Shown here piece by piece: positions 25,793-32,398 of a stretch of DNA of 64,000 nt (position 1 is the first letter of the stretch; the number at the start of each line of letters is the position of its first letter). The DNA comes from an uncultured Tenacibaculum sp. GTDB lineage: Bacteria; Bacteroidota; Bacteroidia; Flavobacteriales; Flavobacteriaceae. The notes under the pieces were generated by a model. That model had not been told where the DNA came from. It was given only the letters and a program-made list of their open reading frames with translations, and ran no database searches. The stretch spans positions 868,001-932,000 of the forward strand of contig NZ_CANMAX010000001.1 in the NCBI RefSeq assembly GCF_947495995.1. Reading direction: 5' to 3'. The position numbers and the translations under genes were made by a program.

Positions 25793-26233
25793 ATGGAAAG
25801 ATCACTACGTAAAGGTTCTCATACGGTAATTAGGTTAACCTGTCATATAGTTTGGGTTACAAAATATCGTTATCAGATATTGAAAGGAGATATCCAGGTT
25901 CGTTGTCGAGAACTTCTGATGCAAATTTGCGATGCAGAGAACGTATCGATTTTAAAAGGAGTAGTTAGTTCAGATCATATCCATATCCATATGCATATAG
26001 AATATGCACCTAAACAAAGTGTTAGCTATTTAGTAAAGCAGCTGAAGGGTAGAAGCTCTCGTAAACTTCAACAAGAATTTAGAAAATTAAGTGATCTTTA
26101 CTGGGGGAAACATTTTTGGGGAGCTGGCTATGGTGTTTGGAGTACAGGCAATATTACAGATGAGATGGTTAATTAGTATTTAGAGCATCATAGAAAACCG
26201 AACTCGGATAATTCTAATTTTATATTAGAATAA
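25793..26233 (+). pseudogene. IS200/IS605-type transposase TnpA (Y1, HUH), broken by an in-frame stop
   Basis: The readable part (127 residues) has the TnpA fold: HTVIRLTCHIVWVTKYR, the HUH-type motif in SSDHIHIHMHI (H62 and H64), and GAGYGVWSTGNITDEMVN. It then meets TAG at 26174-26176. Continuing in the same frame gives YLEHHRKPNSDNSNFILE and a TAA at 26231-26233, restoring the family length of about 146 residues. The Tyr directly after the stop lies where the catalytic nucleophile of this family is expected, so the shorter product should be inactive. Hairpins at 25739 and 26239-26288 mark the element ends. A single base change from GAG or AAG would explain the TAG. Confidence 0.8.
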
Positions 26234-26238
26234 AAAAG

Positions 26239-26288
26239 GGGGACTTTTAGTCCCCAGTATAATAAACCTCTGTACTTTCAGTACAGAG
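26239..26288. repeat. Right-end hairpins of the IS200/IS605-type element
   Basis: Two hairpins follow the transposase: GGGGACTTTTAGTCCCC (26239-26255) and CTCTGTACTTTCAGTACAGAG (26268-26288). The second carries the ACTTTCAGT loop shared with the left end. They could also work as a terminator. Confidence 0.55.
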
Positions 26289-26439
26289 TGATTTAGTTTA
26301 GAATTCGTTCGAAGATTTTTAGTTGATGATCTGAAGTCTTGATTTTTGGTTCTTTGTATCAAGACAAAGAATAATAGTAGCAAATGTAATTACGAACGAA
26401 ACGCAGTGTAGTGAAGTAATCTCTCAATCAGAAAGTATG

Positions 26440-26668
26440 TTCATTCTTTTTTCCATTGATGAAAAAAGAAATCGACTTTAGGAGATTCATGAAGACTTAA
26501 ACCAATAAAAAACGACTGAACTAACAAAAAAATCTAGTCTTCATAGTTTTTCACACATAAAACTCACATCCTCGAAACGCAATGAAAAGAACTCGCTATC
26601 GCTCAAACAGCTTTTAATTTCCTCGTTTCTTGCGGTGGATTTTATGGTTCAATCTTTGTATGACGTTT
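26440..26668. repeat. Long dispersed repeat, copy R2
   Basis: The second copy of R1 (25336-25512) in the same orientation. It carries about 55 extra bp (after TTGATGAAAAAAGAA, starting ATCGACTTTAGG) that R1 lacks; the rest is nearly identical. Confidence 0.75.
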
Positions 26669-26693
26669 ATCGTGGAACATTACGTTCTCGTCA

Positions 26694-26728
26694 AGCTGAA
26701 TTTATTTCAGCTTCTCATAGTATTGAGA
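26694..26728. repeat. Hairpin repeat, copy 2
   Basis: Nearly identical to 25254-25288. Copy 1 lies before R1 while this one lies after R2, so the repeats are arranged with mirrored order around the insertion sequence. Confidence 0.6.
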
Positions 26729-26769
26729 TGAGGTTTTGGAATGTTGAATTCATTTGTACTTCTCTTGAT

Positions 26770-26796
26770 GAGATTCCGAAATAAGTTTGGAATGAC
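26770..26796. repeat. REP-like palindromic element, diverged copy
   Basis: GAGATTCCGAAATAAG followed by TTTGGAATGAC: the same element as 25208-25234 with a few substitutions that weaken the stem. Confidence 0.55.
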
Positions 26797-26957
26797 ACCT
26801 CTGTTACTAAACTAAACTGTTAAAACAAGATACTTTTCAAAATTGAATTAATAATTTTTATTATGTTTAAGCCATGAAAAAAGACAAAGAAATAGACCAG
26901 TCCCCCTGTTCCTTTCACTTTTTCTTATTCACAAACTAATGTACACCCATAATAAGC

Positions 26958-26973
26958 TTGCGGATATCCGTAA
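26958..26973. promoter_or_regulatory. Palindrome upstream of the HTH gene, possible operator
   Basis: TTGCGGATATCCGTAA contains a perfect 10-bp palindrome (CGGATATCCG) and extends to 16 bp with one mismatched pair. It lies about 50 bp upstream of the promoter of the HTH-MTase module, so it could be an operator; no second copy was seen, so this is weak. Confidence 0.3.
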
Positions 26974-26997
26974 AGTATTGTGTTGTGCTATGGTTAG

Positions 26998-27029
26998 TTT
27001 AGAATTTTAATAAAAAGTAATTATTTTTG
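26998..27029 (+). promoter_or_regulatory. Putative promoter of the HTH-methyltransferase module
   Basis: The -7 element TATTTTTG (27022-27029) fits TAnnTTTG, with TTTA at 26998-27001 20 bp upstream as a -33 element. It lies 32 bp before the HTH gene start at 27062. Confidence 0.6.
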
Positions 27030-27061
27030 CCTAAAATAATAATTTAATTATCCTATTTAAT

Positions 27062-27265
27062 ATGGAAATTAATAGATTAAAGATTGTTTTAGCTGAAAAA
27101 AGACGAACAAATAAATGGTTAGCTGAACAAATAAAGAAAAGAGAATCAACGATTTCTCTTTGGTGTACAAATTCAAGACAACCTTCTTTAGAGACTTTAT
27201 CAGAGGTTGCTAAAGTATTGAATGTTGATATAAGAGATTTATTAAAATCAACAAAACAAATCTGA
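27062..27265 (+). CDS. XRE-family helix-turn-helix regulator (controller-like)
   Basis: This 67-residue protein is almost entirely a Cro/C1-type HTH: LAEKRRTNKWLAEQIKKRESTISLWCTNSRQPSLETLSEVAKVLNVDIRDLL. The size and position 5 bp before a DNA methyltransferase fit the controller (C) protein of type II restriction-modification operons, which regulate their own promoter and the nuclease gene. Autoregulation here is inference; a possible operator palindrome lies upstream at 26958. It is the first gene of the five-gene module and is preceded by its promoter. Confidence 0.8.
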   Translation: MEINRLKIVLAEKRRTNKWLAEQIKKRESTISLWCTNSRQPSLETLSEVAKVLNVDIRDLLKSTKQI

Positions 27266-27270
27266 TCGAA

Positions 27271-28479
27271 ATGAAAAAAAAGAATACATACATAGATTTA
27301 TTTGCAGGTTGTGGAGGACTTTCTCTAGGACTTCATAACGCTGGCTGGAGAGGTTCTTTTGCTATCGAGAAAAGTGAAGATGCATTTAAAACATTAGAAT
27401 ATAATTTAATAAAAAAGAAAAAACATTTTGATTGGCCGTCTTGGTTAGACCAAAAGAATCATGATATTAATCAAGTTTTAAAAAATCATTCTAAAAACTT
27501 AATTAAGTTGAGAGGTAAAATTGATTTAGTAGCTGGAGGACCTCCTTGTCAAGGGTTTTCAATGGCTGGAAGAAGAATTGAAAATGATTCTAGAAATGAT
27601 TTAATAAACTCTTATGTAGAGTTCATTAACTTAGTAAAACCTAAATTGATTTTTTTTGAGAATGTAAAAGGATTCACACAAGGATTTAAAAAAAATAACA
27701 AAAAAGGAAAAGCTTATTCTATTTATGTAAAAGAAGAACTAGAGAGAATTGGATATAAGGTAAAAGGTCAATTAATTAATTTTGCTGATTATGGAATACC
27801 TCAAAAGAGAACTAGATTTATTTTGGTAGGTATTGATATAGAGTATGTTAAATCTAATTCTATCTTAAATGAGGAAACTTTTTTTAGAAAAGTTGAAAGT
27901 AATAAAGAGGAATTTTTAATAAATAAAAAACTTATTGTAAATCCAACATTAGAAAATGCTATATCTGATTTATTAGAAAGTAATGGCCAAATAGAGTCCG
28001 AAACTCCGAATTTCAAAGAAGGAGTTTATGGTTGTATAGAATCTGAATACCAAAAGTATGTTAGAAAATATAAAAGAAAAGATAGTAAAGTTGATAGTCA
28101 TAGGTTTGCTAAACATACTGATAATGTTAAGAATAGGTTTGAAATTGCTTTGAATGAAAAATTAACAAGCTCAGAATATCGCGTACGATTTAATCTTAAA
28201 AAAAGTAGCACAAAAATTCTTGAAGCTAATAAACCTACTCCTACTATAACTACTTTACCTGATGATTATATACACTATTGTGAACCAAGAATTATGACGG
28301 TTCGTGAGTATGCTCGAATTCAATCATTTCCTGACTCTTATCAATTTAAAGGTAAATATACCACTGGTGGCAAAAGGAGAACTCAAGAGGTTCCTAGATA
28401 TTCACAAATAGGTAATGCTATTCCTCCTCTTTTTGGAGAGCAGGCAGGACTTGTTTTAAAATCAATTTTAAATGGATAA
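27271..28479 (+). CDS. DNA (cytosine-5-)-methyltransferase
   Basis: This 402-residue protein has all major motifs of C5-cytosine methyltransferases: motif I FAGCGGLSLG (11-20), motif IV GGPPCQGFSMAG with nucleophile Cys93, motif VI FFENVKGF (ENV 130-132), motif VIII IPQKRTRFILVG (QKRTRF 178-183), and motif X QIGNAIPP near the C-terminus. The target-recognition region (about 215-320) is unlike anything I recognise, so the methylated sequence is unknown. No recognisable restriction endonuclease is encoded next to it. Its last 8 nt overlap the start of the GHKL gene (ATG at 28472). It probably marks the host DNA for the module. Confidence 0.93.
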   Translation: MKKKNTYIDLFAGCGGLSLGLHNAGWRGSFAIEKSEDAFKTLEYNLIKKKKHFDWPSWLDQKNHDINQVLKNHSKNLIKLRGKIDLVAGGPPCQGFSMAGRRIENDSRNDLINSYVEFINLVKPKLIFFENVKGFTQGFKKNNKKGKAYSIYVKEELERIGYKVKGQLINFADYGIPQKRTRFILVGIDIEYVKSNSILNEETFFRKVESNKEEFLINKKLIVNPTLENAISDLLESNGQIESETPNFKEGVYGCIESEYQKYVRKYKRKDSKVDSHRFAKHTDNVKNRFEIALNEKLTSSEYRVRFNLKKSSTKILEANKPTPTITTLPDDYIHYCEPRIMTVREYARIQSFPDSYQFKGKYTTGGKRRTQEVPRYSQIGNAIPPLFGEQAGLVLKSILNG

Positions 28480-30979
28480 AGGTGTTTTAAAATTTGATGT
28501 AAAAACAGGAATGAAAAATATTATCGGTAGAGATTTAATTACTGACGATTTTATTGCTATTTATGAATTAGTTAAAAATTCCTATGATGCTTATGCTGAC
28601 TATGTGAAAATTACCTTTGATAAAGATGAAATTATTATCTCAGACAACGGCAAAGGAATGTCAAAAAATGACTTACAAAAAAAATGGTTTGCTGTAGCAT
28701 ATTCAGCAAAAAAAGAAGGAACAGAAGATCTTGATTTAAAAAGAGAATCCCATTTAAATAATTTAAAATCTAGAAGATTTTATGCAGGAGCAAAAGGTGT
28801 AGGTCGCTTTTCTTGTGATCGATTAGGGGGGCAATTAGATTTAATTACTTCAAAAATAAAAACAAATCAAGCTTTTAATGTAAAAATTGATTGGAACCAG
28901 TTCGAACAAAATGCTGAACAAAGCTTTGGTTCTATAGAAATACCTTTTAAAGAAGTAAAAAAAGATATATTTTTTCCAAAAAACTCTTCCAATGGAACTA
29001 TTCTTAAAATCACAAATTTGAATGGAAAATGGGATAAAGGAAAAATTTTCAATTTAAGACGTTCTTTAGAAAAATTAATAAATCCTTTTTCTGAAGATAA
29101 TTCTTTTAAAATTGAAATACAAGCTTCAAATAATATACAATCAATTAGAAAGACTGATAGTAATTTAAGCATCAATGGTGTAATAGGAAATAGTATCCTT
29201 AAAATACTGGATTTAAAAACTACTCAAATTGATTTAAGCCTTAAAGGAGAACTAATTACAACAAAAATAATTGATAGAGGAACCTTAATTTATCATATAG
29301 AAGAACCAAATAATTATCATTCCATTATTGATGATTTAGAAATTAACTTATATTTTTTGAATAGAAGTGCGAAAATAAATTTTGGTAAATTAATGGATAT
29401 TGAACCAAAAAATTATGGAAGTGTATTTCTATTTAAAAATGGATTTAGAGTTCAACCCTATGGAGATATAGGTGACGATAGTTGGAATTTAGATAATAGG
29501 AAACAGCAAGGTTATAACCGTTTTTTAGGAACAAGAGATCTTTTTGGTAAAGTAGATTTAACAACAATTAATTTCAATGAATTCAAAGAAGTTTCAAGTA
29601 GAGATGGTGGTTTAGTTGAAACAGTAGGAAAAAAAATACTCTTTGATATTTTTATTGAAAAAGCTTTTAAGAGGTTAGAACGTTATGTGGTAGGTGTACT
29701 TTGGGGTGAAGCTTTTAAAAGAAAAAATTACTTTTTAAATAAAGATCTTGCTGACATTCATAAAAAAGATTTAGAAAAAGATAAAGATAAAGACCTTTTT
29801 GGAGATGCTTTAAATAGTATAGGAAGTAAAATTGATTTTGTTAATCTAATTAAAACTTTAGGGGATGATAAAGATATTAATATCATAAAATATAATAAAG
29901 ATCTTGTAAACCTTGTAAATGAAAAACTAGAAGACGTTCAACCAAAATTTATCGCTGATTTAGAGAAAATAGCAGAAAGAACTAGTGATGAAAATTTATT
30001 AAATCAAGTTAGATTAACAGAAGATTCTTTTAGTAAAATTATAAAAGAAAAAGAAGATGCAATTAAGCGTGAGGAAGAAGAAAGGAGAAAAAGAAAAGAA
30101 GCTGAGGAAAAAGTAAAGAAAGAAGAAAAAGCAAGAAAAGAAGCTGAGGAAAAAGCAAGAAAAGAAGAAGAAAAAAGGATTAATGCTGAATTATTGACTG
30201 TTAAGAAAGAAAAAGAAGTTGCTTTAGCTTTGGTAGCCAAATTAAAAGCTCAGCAGAAAGAAAAAGAGGAAAAAGAAAAAAATAAAAAATTATCAGATAA
30301 ACTTTCTATTGAAACTAAAAAAACTCAATATTTAACTGCTACAAGAAAAACACTCAGTGATGACGCTGAACAACTTGTACATTCAATAGATTTATATGTT
30401 GGAAATGCTTCTAAATATGTCAATGAATTATTAACATCTAATATAAATGAAGAGGTAAAATCAAAAATATATTCAATTAAAAATAATATAGATAAGGCTA
30501 TTAAGGTTTCTCAAATAATAATTAAATCAAACTTTGATTATAAGTTTACTAATCAGAGAATAAACCTTCCAAAATATGTAAAAGAATATTTAGAAGATTT
30601 ATCCAGAGAAGATCTAAATATTAAAATTAATAATCTTTTTGAAAAATACTCTTTAATCAATCCTATAGATATTGATATTGTTTTAGATAACTTAGTTTCT
30701 AACTCAATTAAAGCTAATGCAAGTAATATATTAGTTGAATTTTTTAAAATAGATAAAAAAATAGAAATTTTATATCATGATGATGGTATTGGTGTTTCTA
30801 AATTATTAGTTGAAAATCCAAAATCTATTTTTGAATTAGGAGTAAGGGACTCAAAAGAAAAAGGGTCAGGAATTGGAATGTATGATGCTAAAAAAAGAAT
30901 AAAGAACATGAAAGGTTCGATAGATTTTATAGGAAATAATATAAAATTAAAAGGAGCCTCATTTAAAATTACTTTATAA
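28472..30979 (+). CDS. Double-GHKL protein: Hsp90/MORC-like ATPase plus C-terminal histidine-kinase-like ATPase
   Basis: This 835-residue protein has two GHKL ATP-binding units. The first (about 20-120) has ELVKNSYDAYA (N-box), DNGKGM (58-63) and GAKGVGRFS (106-114), as in Hsp90/MutL/MORC proteins, followed by a transducer-like part with KNGFRVQPYGD (322-332). Then comes a region of unknown fold (about 380-500) and a charged coiled coil (about 510-615, rich in RKEAEEK). The C-terminal unit (about 730-835) has DNLVSNSIKA (N-box, N744), HDDGIGVS (G1) and GSGIGMYDA (G2), the histidine-kinase form; before it, LVHSID carries a possible phospho-acceptor His637. It overlaps the MTase gene by 8 nt and the receiver-like gene by 1 nt (TAATG). 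No membrane segment: cytoplasmic sensor, role inferred. Confidence 0.85.
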   Translation: MDKGVLKFDVKTGMKNIIGRDLITDDFIAIYELVKNSYDAYADYVKITFDKDEIIISDNGKGMSKNDLQKKWFAVAYSAKKEGTEDLDLKRESHLNNLKSRRFYAGAKGVGRFSCDRLGGQLDLITSKIKTNQAFNVKIDWNQFEQNAEQSFGSIEIPFKEVKKDIFFPKNSSNGTILKITNLNGKWDKGKIFNLRRSLEKLINPFSEDNSFKIEIQASNNIQSIRKTDSNLSINGVIGNSILKILDLKTTQIDLSLKGELITTKIIDRGTLIYHIEEPNNYHSIIDDLEINLYFLNRSAKINFGKLMDIEPKNYGSVFLFKNGFRVQPYGDIGDDSWNLDNRKQQGYNRFLGTRDLFGKVDLTTINFNEFKEVSSRDGGLVETVGKKILFDIFIEKAFKRLERYVVGVLWGEAFKRKNYFLNKDLADIHKKDLEKDKDKDLFGDALNSIGSKIDFVNLIKTLGDDKDINIIKYNKDLVNLVNEKLEDVQPKFIADLEKIAERTSDENLLNQVRLTEDSFSKIIKEKEDAIKREEEERRKRKEAEEKVKKEEKARKEAEEKARKEEEKRINAELLTVKKEKEVALALVAKLKAQQKEKEEKEKNKKLSDKLSIETKKTQYLTATRKTLSDDAEQLVHSIDLYVGNASKYVNELLTSNINEEVKSKIYSIKNNIDKAIKVSQIIIKSNFDYKFTNQRINLPKYVKEYLEDLSREDLNIKINNLFEKYSLINPIDIDIVLDNLVSNSIKANASNILVEFFKIDKKIEILYHDDGIGVSKLLVENPKSIFELGVRDSKEKGSGIGMYDAKKRIKNMKGSIDFIGNNIKLKGASFKITL

Positions 30980-31695
30980 TGAGTCAAGTACCACTAAATT
31001 ATCTAGTATTTGATGATGATTCAGATGCTAAAAAACAATACGATAACAAAATCAAAATTGATGGATGTGAAGTAACTCCTATTGTTATTAACCCTATTGA
31101 CTTTTTTAATGTGGAATCTAATGAATTTGAATTAGATAAGTTCAAAAGTGAAATTAAAGAAAAAACTAAAGGAAGAAATATAAACTTGATCATTACCGAT
31201 TGGAATATATTAAATAAGAATGATGAAGGATTCCGTGGTGTAAAAGGGTGGGATATTATTGAGTGGGTTATTGAAACGAAAGATAAATGGCGAAGTAGAA
31301 CTTTTTTAATTTATTCTTCAGATATAAAAAAAGCTTCTGATTACGTTTTAGAGAAAATAAAAAAAGAGATTGAAAATCAACCTGAAGAGACAATTCCATC
31401 CTTGAGTTTTATAAGAGAGATTATTGAGCTTAAAATAAAATTCTGTAAAAGAGATGATCAAAGGTTTGAAGAAATAAGAACACTCTTAAAAGAGTCTAAT
31501 ACAATTTCTAATGTTGTATTAAATTCAATTTTATCTTTTGAGGAAGGCATGATAGTAAATACTGGAAATTCGAATTTTGATGGTAAAAAAATTTCAGATA
31601 TTTTAAATTCAAATAAAATAGACAATGGTGGTTTGAAGTTCATTCGAGAATTTATTGAGCTGTCTATTTCTCACTATTCCTATTTAAATGAATAA
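30979..31695 (+). CDS. Receiver-like (response-regulator-type) protein with helical C-terminus
   Basis: This 238-residue protein begins like a CheY-type receiver: hydrophobic strand NYLVFDDDSD with acidic pocket D12-D14, then LIITDWNIL with a candidate phospho-acceptor D74, then RTFLIYSSDIKKAS with S113/S114 in the Thr/Ser position and a nearby Lys. The loop before D74 is longer than usual. The C-terminal 120 residues are helical and have no DNA-binding domain that I can see. It is translationally coupled to the GHKL/kinase gene by a TAATG overlap and to the next gene by 8 nt, so it is the natural partner of both. No typical output domain suggests protein-protein signalling. Confidence 0.65.
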   Translation: MSQVPLNYLVFDDDSDAKKQYDNKIKIDGCEVTPIVINPIDFFNVESNEFELDKFKSEIKEKTKGRNINLIITDWNILNKNDEGFRGVKGWDIIEWVIETKDKWRSRTFLIYSSDIKKASDYVLEKIKKEIENQPEETIPSLSFIREIIELKIKFCKRDDQRFEEIRTLLKESNTISNVVLNSILSFEEGMIVNTGNSNFDGKKISDILNSNKIDNGGLKFIREFIELSISHYSYLNE

Positions 31696-32353
31696 TTATA
31701 ATTCTACAATAATTTTACACGCCATTGATAAATCTACTTTATTTTTAGATAAATTTAAAGATGAGTTTAGTGGAGTGTATAAACCTTTCAATATGAATGA
31801 AGATTCAATTAAAGGTATTAAAACTCTATTAGGAGATTTAGAACCAAAATCTTTAATTGTTTTTTTAGGACATGGTAGTTCATCGGGCTTGTTTGAACCA
31901 GATGATACACATACATATGAAAAGTACTTTCTTAATGTAACTTTAGGTAATCTCTATTTTGATGAACATGATATTTTCCTTTTAAGCTGTAAATCTAACG
32001 AATACATACAAAAAATTTATAAGTCTAATTATTCAGTAGGTTTTGGTAATATTATAAGTTCAAAAACAGAACTTGATTTACATAATCAGAAAAGTGAACT
32101 AGAAAAAGGTTTAAGTGAAGAAGAGATAAAAACTTTCAATGAAATTTATGTCAATTCATGTATTAAAGTGATCAAAAATATAATTAATGGAGACATTTTA
32201 TTTCAAGATACTCCCAAATACATAGCGTATTATATTAATAAAGAGATTAATAAAATATTATTAAATAAAGATAATAATAACAGAATTGAATTAGCTAAGT
32301 TATTATTTGAATTTAGAAATCAAATTCAACTTAAATACAATTTAAGAACCTAA
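31688..32353 (+). CDS. Caspase/CHAT-like cysteine protease candidate
   Basis: This 221-residue protein resembles the caspase-fold core: a hydrophobic strand ending in a His-Gly turn (IVFLGHGSSSGLF, His62), and about 40 residues later a second hydrophobic strand ending in a cysteine (DIFLLSCKSNEYI, Cys101). This spacing and the HG...SC pair are those of the catalytic dyad of CHAT, metacaspase and related peptidases. The C-terminal half is helical and of unknown role. No signal peptide is visible. It is the last gene of the module, overlapping the receiver-like gene by 8 nt, and lies 45 bp before mfd. If correct, it is the likely effector that cuts a cellular protein upon activation. A non-enzymatic relative remains possible. 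Confidence 0.6.
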   Translation: MNNYNSTIILHAIDKSTLFLDKFKDEFSGVYKPFNMNEDSIKGIKTLLGDLEPKSLIVFLGHGSSSGLFEPDDTHTYEKYFLNVTLGNLYFDEHDIFLLSCKSNEYIQKIYKSNYSVGFGNIISSKTELDLHNQKSELEKGLSEEEIKTFNEIYVNSCIKVIKNIINGDILFQDTPKYIAYYINKEINKILLNKDNNNRIELAKLLFEFRNQIQLKYNLRT

Positions 32354-32374
32354 AACTTTTAAAAAGAATCCCCG

Positions 32375-32382
32375 TATCTTTG
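32375..32382 (+). promoter_or_regulatory. Putative -7 promoter element of mfd
   Basis: TATCTTTG (TAnnTTTG) lies 16 bp upstream of the mfd start, giving a very short leader. It shows that mfd is transcribed independently of the module before it. Confidence 0.6.
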
Positions 32383-32398
32383 CTCAAAATTTTTACCG

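Larger units (their letters stand above)
26289..27021. other. Repeat-rich intergenic region right of the insertion sequence
   Basis: No gene is visible. It holds dispersed repeat copy R2 (26440-26668), the second hairpin repeat (26694-26728), a REP-like element (26770-26796) and a near-perfect 16-bp palindrome (26958-26973). The remainder appears featureless. Confidence 0.6.

Noticed and set aside
25191..27021. Repeat region as a possible CRISPR array
   Set aside because: Repeats are few, unequal in length and not regularly spaced, and no cas genes are present.
30004..30240. Minus-strand open frame rich in Ser/Phe/Ala
   Set aside because: It is the antisense of the Lys/Glu-rich coiled coil of the GHKL protein; low-complexity mirror sequence, not a gene.
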